Source: an uncultured Eubacteriales bacterium
GTDB lineage: Bacteria; Bacillota; Clostridia; Saccharofermentanales; UBA5734
Direction: 5' to 3'
Assembly (NCBI GenBank): GCA_903919045.1
Contig: CAIXGU010000043.1
Coordinates: forward strand, 1 to 37,675
Length of the DNA stretch: 37,675 nt
In this document: positions 1 to 7,647 of the stretch, piece by piece
How positions within the stretch are numbered: position 1 is the first letter of the stretch
Layout: each line of letters opens with the position of its first letter
Made by a program: the position numbers and the translations under genes
Notes under the pieces: model-generated
What the model was told of the DNA's origin: nothing
Databases searched by the model: none
The model's input: only the letters and a program-made list of their open reading frames with translations

Positions 1-395
1 AGGAAGATGACCGGCGACACCTTGGTGACCTGCCCGTCGAGGGCGAAGGTCGCGCCGGTGATGAAGTCGATGACCCGCTGCGCGGTCTTCTGGTCGATGC
101 GCTCGAAGTTGCAGACGACCGTGCGCCCCGCCCGAAGATGATTGCAGGCCTCCTGCGCCGTCTCGATGCTGCCGGGATGGAGGAATACGATCTGCTGGCC
201 GGACGGGGCGCGCATGTCGACGACCCGGCCCTGGCGGCGGAAGAGACCGCCGCGCTCGCGCGACGGCTCGTTGGGGACGCTGATCTCGGACGCCGGCTCG
301 TAGGCCTCCTCCGAAGCGTATTCCTGGTCTTCGTACGGATCCTGCGAATCCCAGCCGGTGACCTTGCTGAAGAGCTTCTGCATGAATTCGGCCAT
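1..395 (-). CDS. sepF: Cell division protein SepF (3' end beyond window)
   Basis: SepF anchors FtsZ to the membrane and helps build the division septum. Reading the minus strand from the ATG at 393-395 gives 131 codons without a stop, so the C-terminus lies outside the window. Residues 1-12 form a short amphipathic start (MAEFMQKLFSKV) expected to be the membrane anchor. Residues about 18-50 are an acidic, low-complexity linker. The globular SepF core starts near residue 58 and contains the family signature around TVVCNFERIDQ (about 92-102), followed by the conserved helix and the ITGATFALDGQV segment. The start is favoured by GGAGGG five bases upstream; Met5 is less likely because it would remove the anchor. 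The gene sits directly after yggS, as in many Bacillota, but has its own promoter. Confidence 0.95.
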   Translation of the reverse strand, partial: MAEFMQKLFSKVTGWDSQDPYEDQEYASEEAYEPASEISVPNEPSRERGGLFRRQGRVVDMRAPSGQQIVFLHPGSIETAQEACNHLRAGRTVVCNFERIDQKTAQRVIDFITGATFALDGQVTKVSPVIF

Positions 396-432
396 CTCGA
401 CCCTCCTTGCGCGCGGAACGCGTCCAAGGCTG

Positions 433-462
433 ATTATAGGAGGGGTTCCCGTCGGAACACAA
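433..462 (-). promoter_or_regulatory. Promoter of sepF
   Basis: On the minus strand there is an exact TATAAT (433-438) preceded, with an 18-bp gap, by TTGTGT (457-462), a partial -35. The predicted start of transcription is near 426, about 30 bases before the sepF ATG. It lies in the 116-bp gap after yggS, so sepF can be transcribed separately from the genes upstream. Confidence 0.6.
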
Positions 463-511
463 CGCTTCGGGGAAGATGTAAGGCGCTTGTAAACGTCCGG
501 CAATACGCGTC

Positions 512-1255
512 TCAAGGCCGCGGAGGACGCTCCCCGAGCACGGCGGTGCCGACGCGGACGTGCGTCGCGCCGCATGCGACGGCGGTCTCGAAGTCGTGGC
601 TCATGCCCATCGACAGGACATCGAAGGCCGCGGCGGCCGCCGGGTCCATCCCGGCGAGCAGCCGAGCCTGGAGGGCGGCGAGGCCTTCGAAGACGGGCCG
701 GACGTCCGCGGGATCGTCGGAGAGCGGGGCCATCGTCATGAGGCCGCGGACGCGCACGCCCGTCAGCGCGACGGCGGCCTGCAGGACGCCGGGGCACTCC
801 GCGGCGTCGAAGCCGTGCTTCGTCGGTTCACCCGAGACGTTGACCTGCAGGAGGACGTCGGTGACGACGCCCATCGCGGCGGATCGTGCGGAGACCTCCG
901 CGAGCAGCTCCGGTCCGTCGATCGAATGGATCATGGCGACGCGCCCCGCCACGTACTTCACCTTGTTGCGCTGGAGCGTCCCGATGAGGTGCCAGCGGAC
1001 GGTCCGTCCCGTCGCCTCGAAGGCATCCATCTTCGGCACGAGCTCCTGGACGCGGTTCTCGCCGAGGTCGCGCGCCCCGGCGTCGAACGCCGCGAACGCC
1101 GCGTCGACCGGGAACCCCTTGGTGACGGCGATCAGGCTCACGTCCGCCGGATCGCGCCCGGCCGCGCGGGCGGCCGCGTCGAGGCGAGCGCGGACGGCCG
1201 CGAGCCGGGCGGCGACGCCGGATCCGTCGTACGATGCGCCGGAAACCCCGTTCAT
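512..1255 (-). CDS. yggS: YggS/YlmE-family PLP homeostasis protein
   Basis: This family binds pyridoxal phosphate in a single-domain alanine-racemase-like barrel and controls cellular PLP and amino-acid balance; no catalytic reaction is established. The protein is 247 residues, slightly longer than the usual 220-235. The PLP lysine is in LIAVTKGFP (K46). Other family blocks are visible: LGENRVQE, RWHLIGTLQRNK, VNVSGEPTKHG, GLMTMAP and LSMGMSHDFETAV, ending with the phosphate-binding HVRVGTAVLGER. The ATG (1253-1255) overlaps the TGA of the upstream HlyD-like gene as ATGA, so translation is probably coupled. The order HlyD-like, YggS, SepF is a recurring Clostridia arrangement. Confidence 0.95.
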   Translation of the reverse strand: MNGVSGASYDGSGVAARLAAVRARLDAAARAAGRDPADVSLIAVTKGFPVDAAFAAFDAGARDLGENRVQELVPKMDAFEATGRTVRWHLIGTLQRNKVKYVAGRVAMIHSIDGPELLAEVSARSAAMGVVTDVLLQVNVSGEPTKHGFDAAECPGVLQAAVALTGVRVRGLMTMAPLSDDPADVRPVFEGLAALQARLLAGMDPAAAAAFDVLSMGMSHDFETAVACGATHVRVGTAVLGERPPRP

Positions 1256-2625
1256 CCGATGTAGTCCCCTTCCGCGATCGCGTCCGGGTCGACGACGAGG
1301 ACCGCGTGGGCCGAGACGGGGTACTTCGCCTCGGGGAGGGCCTCGACGATCGCCTCGTCGCGGTCCGCCGCGACCACCTTCACCTCGGAGAGCCGGACGT
1401 AGCCGTCCTGGACGATCTTCACGACCGCCCGCTTGCTATCGGAATCATACGAGACGAAGGAGGCCACCTCGACCTTCAGGCCGCGGTCGGTCTCCCGGAC
1501 CAGCAGGACGTCCTCGGTGCGCCGGTCGGAGAACCGCTCGACGAGCAGGTCGGTGCGGAGCACGAGCAGGAGCCCCTGTTCCGCGTTACGGGATCGGAAC
1601 ACGACGGCCCGGATCGAGAGGCCGGGGCTCGACGGGAACCGGACGGCGACGGAGGCGCCTTCCCGGAACGCCGAAGCGTCGACGCCGGAGACGACCATCG
1701 CGAAGTACTGGTAGGGTCCCTCGATCGTCTTCAGGACGGGTGCGCCCGCCTCCACCTCGCGCGCCGCATCCACGCGGGCCGGAACGGCCGACAGGCGGTC
1801 GAGGACGTCCCCTGCCGTCAGCGCGTCGACGCCAGCCGGAAGCAGGACGGCTTCGAGGCCGTCGGTCGCGTACGAGACGATGCCGGGGCGGGTGGCGGCG
1901 ACGGACGTGGAGGCGAGGCCGAGATCGGCTTCGAGGGTCGCCTTCTCGGCGAGCAGGCCGTCGAGGCTCGCGTCCTGGAAGTCGATGCGGGACAGGTCGC
2001 CGTTGCGGCGCGCGATCAGGATGCCGATCGAGGAGGAGAGGCGTCCGGTTCCGGAGAGGGTCCCGCGGGCGGCGTTGCGCCGCAGGACGTCCGCAAGCGC
2101 CGACAGGCTCTGGTCCGCATCGGAGAAGACGGTCCGCGCCGCGGACCCCTTGCCGCGCAGCAGGAGGTCCCGCTGCAGGTCGGCGATCTGCTGCTCGAGG
2201 TCGGAGATCTTCCGCAGCGTCTCCTGTCCGTCCTTCGGGGTGATGTAGGCGAGGAGGCCCAGTGCGGGGACCCGCGCGCCCTCGGCCGCCATGGGGCGGA
2301 AGACGCCCTTCGCGGGCGCCGCGTAGACGGTTTCGTCGCGGATCAGCAGGGCCTTCGCGGCATGGGTGCGCTCGAGCGTTCCGACCTGGAGGAAGGCGAG
2401 CTCCGGCCGGGGCGCCGCGCCGCCCGAGGCGAGGAGGAGGATGACGACCGCGGTCGTCACGACGAGCACGACGGACACGAGGATCAGGACCGCGCGGAAG
2501 CGGGCCCGCCGCGCGCCGATGCGGCGCAGGGCGGCGTCGGCCTCCGCCCGTCCGGACGGAGGCGCGGACCGGTAGGCCTTCCGGTCGACCGGACGGGCGG
2601 GCGAAGAGACGGACGGCGGCCTCAC
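1252..2625 (-). CDS. HlyD-like membrane-anchored protein of the yggS-sepF cluster
   Basis: Predicted 457-residue protein with a basic cytoplasmic N-terminus, one transmembrane helix at about residues 45-67, and a long outer part. After the helix comes a barrel-sandwich-like segment (about 75-125, with LLIRDETVYAAP), a helical stretch with DLEQQIADLQRDLL (about 140-230), then a second beta-rich half that includes GPYQYFAMVVSGVD and VAVRFPSSPGL. This resembles the HlyD/RND adaptor fold found beside yggS and sepF in many Clostridia; no transporter partner lies nearby, so an export role is doubtful and an envelope or division role is possible. I chose the GTG at 2623-2625 because it overlaps the upstream TGA (GTGA) and has AGGAG eight bases before it; the open frame continues upstream only inside the ynbB-like gene. 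Confidence 0.75.
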   Translation of the reverse strand: MRPPSVSSPARPVDRKAYRSAPPSGRAEADAALRRIGARRARFRAVLILVSVVLVVTTAVVILLLASGGAAPRPELAFLQVGTLERTHAAKALLIRDETVYAAPAKGVFRPMAAEGARVPALGLLAYITPKDGQETLRKISDLEQQIADLQRDLLLRGKGSAARTVFSDADQSLSALADVLRRNAARGTLSGTGRLSSSIGILIARRNGDLSRIDFQDASLDGLLAEKATLEADLGLASTSVAATRPGIVSYATDGLEAVLLPAGVDALTAGDVLDRLSAVPARVDAAREVEAGAPVLKTIEGPYQYFAMVVSGVDASAFREGASVAVRFPSSPGLSIRAVVFRSRNAEQGLLLVLRTDLLVERFSDRRTEDVLLVRETDRGLKVEVASFVSYDSDSKRAVVKIVQDGYVRLSEVKVVAADRDEAIVEALPEAKYPVSAHAVLVVDPDAIAEGDYIG

Positions 2626-3893
2626 CGGTCCGTCTCCTCTTCCGCGGAAGCCAGCATCACGGCGGCCTTGACCTGCTCGTAGACGAGGCCGCCCTGGAGA
2701 TGCACGCGGTAGGGCGGGCGCACCGGTCCGTCCGCCGACAGCTCGAGCGAGGCGCCCTGGACGAAGGTGCCCGCGGCCATGACGACCGGGTCGGCGTAGC
2801 CGGGCATCGCCCAGGGCTCGGGCGACACGAAGGCGTCGACGGGCGACATGCGCTGGACCGCGCGGCAGAAGCGGACCATCCGCTCCTCGCTGCCGAGCGT
2901 CAGGGTCTGCACGATGTCCCCGCGGGGATCGAAGGGTCCCGGGTCGGCGGCGTGTCCGGCGGCCGTGAGGTACGCCGCGGCGAAGACCGCGCCCTTGAGG
3001 CTTTCGGCCACGGCGTGCGGCGCGAGGAAGAAGCCCTGCGCGAGCAGGCGCGACAGGCCGAGCGTCGGCCCGACGTGGGAGCCGGTCCCGGGCGCCGTGA
3101 GACGGGACGCGGCGCGCTCGACGAGATCCCGGCGTCCCGCGGCGTAGCCGCCGGTGGGCGCGATGCCGCCGCCGGGGTTCTTGATCAGCGAGCCGGCCAC
3201 GAGATCGGCGCCGCAGAAGCCGGGCTCGGTGTCCTCGACGAACTCCCCGTAGCAGTTGTCGACGACGACGTCCGCGCCGCACTCCGACGCCCGCACCGTG
3301 CGGACGACCGCGGCGATCTCGGCGGCGAGGAGCGACCGGCGCGGGCCGTAGCCGCGCGACTTCTGGACGTACACGACGCGCGGCTTCGAAGCCAGCGCGG
3401 CCCGGAGGGCGTCGAGGTCCGCCCCGCCGTCCGGGGCGCACGCGACCTCGGCGTAACGCACGCCGAAATCCGCGAGAGAGCCCGACGCGCGGCCATCCGA
3501 AGGGCCGATCACGGCGGCGAGGGTGTCATAGGGAGTGCCCGTCGCCGACAGGAGGAGGTCCCCTGGCCGGAGGAGCCCGAAGAGGCAGAGCGCGAGGGCC
3601 TGGGTGCCGGACGCGATCTGCGGACGGACGAGCGCCGCCTCGGTGCCGAAGGCCTCCGCGAAGGCGGCCTCGAGCGCGTCCCGCGCCCGGTCGTCATAGC
3701 CGTAGCCGGTGCTTCCCCCGAACGCGCTCTCCGCGATGCGCGCCGAGCGCATGGCGGACAGGACGCGGATCTGGTTCGCCTCGCGGACGGCCTCGATGCG
3801 CGCGAACACGGGGCGGACGGACGACTCCGCGGCTTCGGCCGCGAGAATGGCCCGGTCGGGGATGCCGAGACGGCGGTACGCGTCGGCGTTCAC
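2622..3893 (-). CDS. ynbB: YnbB-type PLP-dependent enzyme (methionine gamma-lyase / 'aluminium resistance' family)
   Basis: A 423-residue fold-type I PLP enzyme of the Cys/Met-metabolism class, in the subgroup called YnbB or 'aluminium resistance protein'. Its true reaction is not settled; carbon-sulfur lyase activity is suggested by homology only. Family blocks are clear: STGYGYDD (61-68), RPQIASGTQALAL (about 90-102), LLRPGDLLLSATGTPYDT, VDNCYGEF (about 211-218, the cofactor Asp), and the PLP lysine in GSLIKNPGGG (K238). The start is GTG at 3891-3893. It lacks its own good ribosome site but overlaps the TGA of a 20-codon leader ORF, suggesting coupled translation. It heads the operon leading into the HlyD-like gene and yggS. 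Confidence 0.88.
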   Translation of the reverse strand: MNADAYRRLGIPDRAILAAEAAESSVRPVFARIEAVREANQIRVLSAMRSARIAESAFGGSTGYGYDDRARDALEAAFAEAFGTEAALVRPQIASGTQALALCLFGLLRPGDLLLSATGTPYDTLAAVIGPSDGRASGSLADFGVRYAEVACAPDGGADLDALRAALASKPRVVYVQKSRGYGPRRSLLAAEIAAVVRTVRASECGADVVVDNCYGEFVEDTEPGFCGADLVAGSLIKNPGGGIAPTGGYAAGRRDLVERAASRLTAPGTGSHVGPTLGLSRLLAQGFFLAPHAVAESLKGAVFAAAYLTAAGHAADPGPFDPRGDIVQTLTLGSEERMVRFCRAVQRMSPVDAFVSPEPWAMPGYADPVVMAAGTFVQGASLELSADGPVRPPYRVHLQGGLVYEQVKAAVMLASAEEETDR

Positions 3894-3952
3894 GGCCGGA
3901 GATTCCCGGCGGCGCCGATGCCCGTCCGTGCGCGTTCCCCGCTGCTCCGCAT
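3890..3952 (-). CDS. Putative 20-residue leader ORF coupled to ynbB
   Basis: ATG at 3950-3952 opens a short frame encoding 20 residues, rich in Arg and Gly and ending in NLRP, whose TGA (3890-3892) overlaps the GTG start of the ynbB-like gene as GTGA. A purine-rich GGAAGGGCGGG lies upstream of the ATG, whereas the GTG start of ynbB has no clear Shine-Dalgarno. It lies downstream of the predicted minus-strand promoter, so it should be in the transcript. The frame stays open upstream, but only across the promoter and tRNA, which are not part of this mRNA. It may serve only to load ribosomes onto ynbB. No known peptide is recognised. Confidence 0.4.
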   Translation of the reverse strand: MRSSGERARTGIGAAGNLRP

Positions 3953-4001
3953 GTCGTTCGTCCCGCCCTTCCGCACCGGCGCTTCCCGCCGGTTCTCCGC
4001 C

Positions 4002-4030
4002 ATTATACGACAGCCCCTTTCAAGTTGACA
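4002..4030 (-). promoter_or_regulatory. Promoter of the ynbB-hlyD-yggS operon
   Basis: Exact TATAAT on the minus strand at 4002-4007. With the optimal 17-bp spacer the -35 would be TGTCAA (4025-4030), a poor match, and it is the same six bases used on the other strand as TTGACA for the tRNA gene. Transcription would begin near 3995, leaving a leader of about 100 bases that contains the short ORF at 3890-3952. Confidence 0.5.
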
Positions 4031-4053
4031 CTCCGGAGAACCATCGATATAAT
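4025..4053 (+). promoter_or_regulatory. Consensus sigma-70/sigma-A promoter of tRNA-Leu
   Basis: TTGACA (4025-4030), exactly 17 bases, then TATAAT (4048-4053): a perfect consensus promoter. The expected start is near 4060, about 35 bases before the mature tRNA, which fits a strongly expressed stable RNA. The spacer holds the palindrome CTCCGGAG (4031-4038), part of a 9-bp inverted repeat with 3991-3999. Confidence 0.9.
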
Positions 4054-4094
4054 CAACCATGCCTTCGGAGACCCCCCTTGCCGGAGGACCGCTC

Positions 4095-4177
4095 GCGGTC
4101 ATGGCGGAACTGGCAGACGCGCACGTTTGAGGGGCGTGTGGGCAACCGTATGGGTTCAAGTCCCATTGACCGCACCA
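4095..4177 (+). tRNA. tRNA-Leu, anticodon GAG
   Basis: Folds as a class II tRNA. The acceptor stem pairs GCGGTCA (4095-4101) with TGACCGC (4167-4173), the discriminator is A and CCA is encoded (4175-4177). The D arm has the leucine-type TGGCGGAACTGGCAGACGCG. The anticodon stem CACGT/GCGTG encloses loop TTGAGGG, giving anticodon GAG with G37, which reads CUC/CUU. A long variable arm follows, and the T arm is ATGGG-TTCAAGT-CCCAT. Confidence 0.95.
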
Positions 4178-4182
4178 GCAAC

Positions 4183-4216
4183 GAAGAGGGTCCGTCGGCG
4201 ACGACGGGCCCTCTTC
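4183..4216 (+). terminator. Hairpin terminator after tRNA-Leu, possibly bidirectional
   Basis: GAAGAGGG-T-CCGTCG, loop GCGA, CGACGG-G-CCCTCTTC forms a 15-bp stem with one T-G wobble, followed on the plus strand by the pyrimidine run CCTTTCCTT. It starts six bases after the tRNA CCA. It also lies just past the stop of the GH13 gene (4232) on the other strand, so it may serve both transcripts, although the minus-strand T run is weak. Confidence 0.65.
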
Positions 4217-4231
4217 CCTTTCCTTCGGCTC

Positions 4232-6169
4232 CTACGGTTCGAGCTCCAGGACGGGGACGCCATCCGCCTCGATCCGCGCGGTCCGCAGGGCGCGGTCGAA
4301 ACGGCCGACGACCTCCGCGGGACCATCCCTTGCGACGCCGAAGGCGTCCCGTCCGCTGCGCAGGAAGCGACGGAACGCGAAGCGGTCCCCCGCGGCCTCC
4401 AGCGTCTCGTATTCCCCCGTCCGCAGCACCGGCGTCTCCGACCGCATCCGCCCGAGGGAGCGGAACGCCGCGAGAAGGACGCGGTCCTCGAGGCCCCACG
4501 GATACGTGCGCCGGTTGAAGGGGTCTCGGAACCCCTCCATCCCCGCCTCGTCGCCGTAGTAGACGCTCGGGCTTCCGGGATAGGCCATCTGGAAGGCCAC
4601 GGCGACGCGCAGCCGCTCCGTCCCGAGGCGGCGCTCCTCGCCGGTCAGCCGACGCTGCGCCTGGGCCGCCCGGTCCCCCGGATCTTCCGCGCCCGACAGC
4701 ACCGTCAGGGCCCGCGGGACGTCGTGGCTCCCGAGCAGGGTCATGCCGGCGTGGAAGCTCTCCGGCGGGTAGTTCTCGCGGATGGATTCGAGCCGCCGGT
4801 CCGCGGCGGCCGCGTCGAAGGAGCCGGAGAGCCAACCGAGGAGCGCCTCCCGGAAGGGATAGCCCATCACGGCGTCATGCGTGCGGCCGAACAGGAAGTC
4901 CCGATACGAGCCGTAGCTGACCTTGCGGCTCGCATCCTCCCACACCTCTCCGAGGGTGAGCGCGTCCGGCCGCACCCCGCGCACGCAGGCACGCAGCTCG
5001 CGCAGGAACCCGTCCGGGAGCTCGTCGGACACGTCGAGCCGGAAGCCGGACGCTCCGCGCTCGAGCCAGTGCCGCAGCACGCCCTCCGCTCCGAACAGGA
5101 ACTCCTTGAACGACAGGTCGTTCTCGTGCACGGCCGGCAGGTTCTCGAAGCCCCACCAGCTGTCGTAGACGAGCCGTCCGTCCTCCGTGCGGCGGATCCC
5201 GTACCAGGACCGGTAGGGCGAACGCCCCTTCCCTTCCGCCTCCTGGTAGGCGCCGATGCCCTCGTAGGTCCCGTAGCGGTTGAAGTAGCGGCTATCGTCG
5301 CCCGTGTGGGAGAAGACCCCGTCGAGGACGACGCGGACGCCCTTGTCGGCCGCCGCCCGGCACAACGCGCGGAATTCCGACTCGTCGCCCAGCAGCGGAT
5401 CGACGCGGAGGTAGTCGGCGGTGTCGTAGCGGTGGTTCGACCGGCTCTCGAAGATCGGGTTCAGGTAGAGGACACCGGCTCCCAGGGAGGCCAGGTGGTC
5501 CAGCCGGGAGCGGATCCCCGCGAGCGAGCCCCCGAAGAAGTCCGTGGCGGCATAGGCGTGGCCGGCCGGGCCGACGTGGTCCACCTCCTCGTCCCACCCG
5601 GCATGCACGGTGCGAAGCGGGTCGGCGCGGAGCGCGCGCGCCTTCTCGACGTCGAAGGCGGCGTCCCGGGCGTACCGGTCCGGGAAGACCTGGTACATCA
5701 CGGCGCCCTTCGCCCAATCGGGGGTCCGGAAGGCCGCGTCGTATACGGTGATCTGGAACGGGAAGCGGTCGCCCTGCGCTTCCGCGGCGTAGTCCGGCGC
5801 GTGGGCGTCGGTCCTCCCCTCCCCGCCGAGCCGGTCCGACGGACCGATCAGGAAGAAGGGCGGTGTCTCGTCGCCTCTGGCACGGTCGGGCCGGACCTCG
5901 AACCAGTAGAGGAACAGCCCCGGCTCGCCGGGCATGCGCAGGGATGCCGAGAATCGCAGGGCGCCGTCCGACGGCGCCGGCACGGTCCGCTGGACGCTGC
6001 GCACGAAGCGCTCGAGGCCGTAGACGTAGTGCAGCAGCACTTCGGGCGCCGGCCGCGGGTCGCCCTCGGGCCGGTCCACCTCGCAGGCCAGCACCACGGT
6101 CGTCCCGCATGGGACGGCGCCGAAGGGGCGGCGGAACCGGAGGTCCCTCGTGTCGTGGCGGGCCGTCAT
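4232..6169 (-). CDS. GH13 alpha-glycosidase (neopullulanase / maltogenic-amylase-like)
   Basis: Predicted 645-residue cytoplasmic enzyme cleaving alpha-glucan or maltodextrin links. The N-terminal ~130 residues form a beta-rich domain like that of neopullulanases and cyclomaltodextrinases. The catalytic barrel starts at about WAKGAVMYQVFPDRY (152-166). The four GH13 regions are present: VVLDGVFSHTG (280-290), GFRLDVSDE with nucleophile D379, LTLGEVWED with acid/base E408, and LLGSHDVPR (near 497). A C-terminal beta domain follows. No signal peptide is seen. The ATG (6167-6169) overlaps the TGA of glgA, so it is the last gene of the glycogen operon and probably trims or degrades the stored glucan; no glgP phosphorylase is present here. 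Exact specificity cannot be read from sequence. Confidence 0.9.
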   Translation of the reverse strand: MTARHDTRDLRFRRPFGAVPCGTTVVLACEVDRPEGDPRPAPEVLLHYVYGLERFVRSVQRTVPAPSDGALRFSASLRMPGEPGLFLYWFEVRPDRARGDETPPFFLIGPSDRLGGEGRTDAHAPDYAAEAQGDRFPFQITVYDAAFRTPDWAKGAVMYQVFPDRYARDAAFDVEKARALRADPLRTVHAGWDEEVDHVGPAGHAYAATDFFGGSLAGIRSRLDHLASLGAGVLYLNPIFESRSNHRYDTADYLRVDPLLGDESEFRALCRAAADKGVRVVLDGVFSHTGDDSRYFNRYGTYEGIGAYQEAEGKGRSPYRSWYGIRRTEDGRLVYDSWWGFENLPAVHENDLSFKEFLFGAEGVLRHWLERGASGFRLDVSDELPDGFLRELRACVRGVRPDALTLGEVWEDASRKVSYGSYRDFLFGRTHDAVMGYPFREALLGWLSGSFDAAAADRRLESIRENYPPESFHAGMTLLGSHDVPRALTVLSGAEDPGDRAAQAQRRLTGEERRLGTERLRVAVAFQMAYPGSPSVYYGDEAGMEGFRDPFNRRTYPWGLEDRVLLAAFRSLGRMRSETPVLRTGEYETLEAAGDRFAFRRFLRSGRDAFGVARDGPAEVVGRFDRALRTARIEADGVPVLELEP

Positions 6170-7647
6170 CCGCCCCGCCCCGTCCGGCCGGCGCGCGGTC
6201 CGGCGAGGAGGGACGCGTACAGCTCCTTGTAGGTCCCGGCGGAGCGCCGGAACGAGAAGTCCTGGGACATCGCGGACAGCACGAGGCGCGCGAAGGCCTC
6301 GGGCTCGTGCTTCCGGGCGTCCTGCGCGCGCCGGACGGCGTCGAGCAGCTCCCCGGCGGACGGACGCGAGAAGGTGAAGCCCGTGCCTTCGCCCGTGAAC
6401 CGGTTGAACGGCGCGACGGTGTCCCGGAGCCCGCCGGTCTCGTGGACGACCGGCAGCGACCCGTAGCGCATCGCGATCATCTGGGAGATCCCGCACGGCT
6501 CGAAGCGCGACGGCATCAGGAAGAGGTCCGAGCCCGCGTAGATCCGGTGCGCGAGGCCCTCGTCGAACGCGTTGGCGAAGGCGACGCGGCCGGGGTGGCG
6601 GGCCTGCGCCTGGCGCAGGGCCGCCTCGTAGCCCGGGTCCCCGCTGCCGAGCACCGCGACCTGGACCCCCTCGGCGACGATCGCGTCCAGCGCCTCCAGG
6701 ACGAGGTCGACGCCTTTCTGGGCATAGAGACGCGTCACCATCCCGGCGAGCGGTGCGACGCACTCCTTGAGGCCGAGCTCCTTGCGCAGGGCTCGGCGGC
6801 ACGCCTTCTTCCCGGCCAGCGCGTCGGCCTCGCCGTACGTCGCTGCGAGGTACGGATCCGTCCGCGGGTCCCACGCCGCGGTATCGATGCCGTTCAGGAT
6901 CCCGGACAGCCGATCCTTCCGCTCGCGCAGCAGCCCGTCCAGGTTCTCGCCGAACGACGGCGTCAGGATCTCCTGCGCGTACGTCGGGCTCACCGTCGTC
7001 ACCGCGTCCGAGAAGCGGATGCCGGCCTGCAGGGGATTGGCGGCCGGTCCCGCGAGGACGGCGCCGTCGTTCAGGTAGGCCGTGGGGATGTCGAAGAGGT
7101 CCGCGGCGAGGTCCTTCGCGCATAGTCCCTGATACATGAGATTGTGGATCGTGAGGACGGTCTTCATGCCTTCGTGGTAGCCCTTGGACCGGAACTGCGC
7201 GGAGAGGAGGAACGGGACCATCGCCGCCTGCCAGTCGTTGCAGTGCAGGACGTCGGGCAGGAAGCTCATCGGGTCGCCGAGCGCGTCGAGGACCGCCCGC
7301 TGGTAGAAGGCGAACCGCTCCACGTCGAAGCCGTACTCCACATAGACGCGGTCGTGGCCGAAGTAGTACTCGTTGTCGATGAAGTAGACCGGCACCCCGT
7401 CGTGGTTCATGACGTAGAGACCGCTGTACTGCGACCGCCAGCCCAGCCGCACCGAACGCTCGTCGAGCAGCGTCATCCGGTCGAGGTACCGGCGCTTCAC
7501 CGGCGCATAGAGCGGCAGGATCACGCGCGCGTCGACGCCGAGCGCGCGGAGCGCGGCGGGCAGCGTGCCGACGACGTCGGCGAGGCCGCCCACCTTGGCG
7601 AAGGGGGTCATCTCCGACGAGAGGAAGAGGACCTTGGTCCGGCTCAT
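6166..7647 (-). CDS. glgA: Glycogen synthase GlgA
   Basis: Transfers glucose from ADP-glucose to the growing alpha-1,4-glucan (GT5, GT-B fold). The 493-residue product is close to the usual 470-490. The N-terminal domain has the sugar-nucleotide loop FAKVGGLADVV (about 16-26, with K18), and the C-terminal domain has the family pattern MPSRFEPCGISQM, with the conserved glutamate, followed by GSLPVVHETGGLRDTV. The ATG at 7645-7647 was chosen because it overlaps the glgD TGA (ATGA) and begins the conserved KVLFLSSEMTPFAKVGG. The open frame upstream of it belongs to the antisense-like reading of glgD/glgC and is not coding. Confidence 0.97.
   Translation of the reverse strand: MSRTKVLFLSSEMTPFAKVGGLADVVGTLPAALRALGVDARVILPLYAPVKRRYLDRMTLLDERSVRLGWRSQYSGLYVMNHDGVPVYFIDNEYYFGHDRVYVEYGFDVERFAFYQRAVLDALGDPMSFLPDVLHCNDWQAAMVPFLLSAQFRSKGYHEGMKTVLTIHNLMYQGLCAKDLAADLFDIPTAYLNDGAVLAGPAANPLQAGIRFSDAVTTVSPTYAQEILTPSFGENLDGLLRERKDRLSGILNGIDTAAWDPRTDPYLAATYGEADALAGKKACRRALRKELGLKECVAPLAGMVTRLYAQKGVDLVLEALDAIVAEGVQVAVLGSGDPGYEAALRQAQARHPGRVAFANAFDEGLAHRIYAGSDLFLMPSRFEPCGISQMIAMRYGSLPVVHETGGLRDTVAPFNRFTGEGTGFTFSRPSAGELLDAVRRAQDARKHEPEAFARLVLSAMSQDFSFRRSAGTYKELYASLLAGPRAGRTGRGG

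Noticed and set aside
138-2243. Long plus-strand frame of about 700 codons opposite sepF, yggS and the HlyD-like gene
   Set aside because: It is Arg/Ser/Pro-rich, low in complexity and fully antisense to three recognisable genes. GC-rich DNA produces few stop codons in shadow frames.
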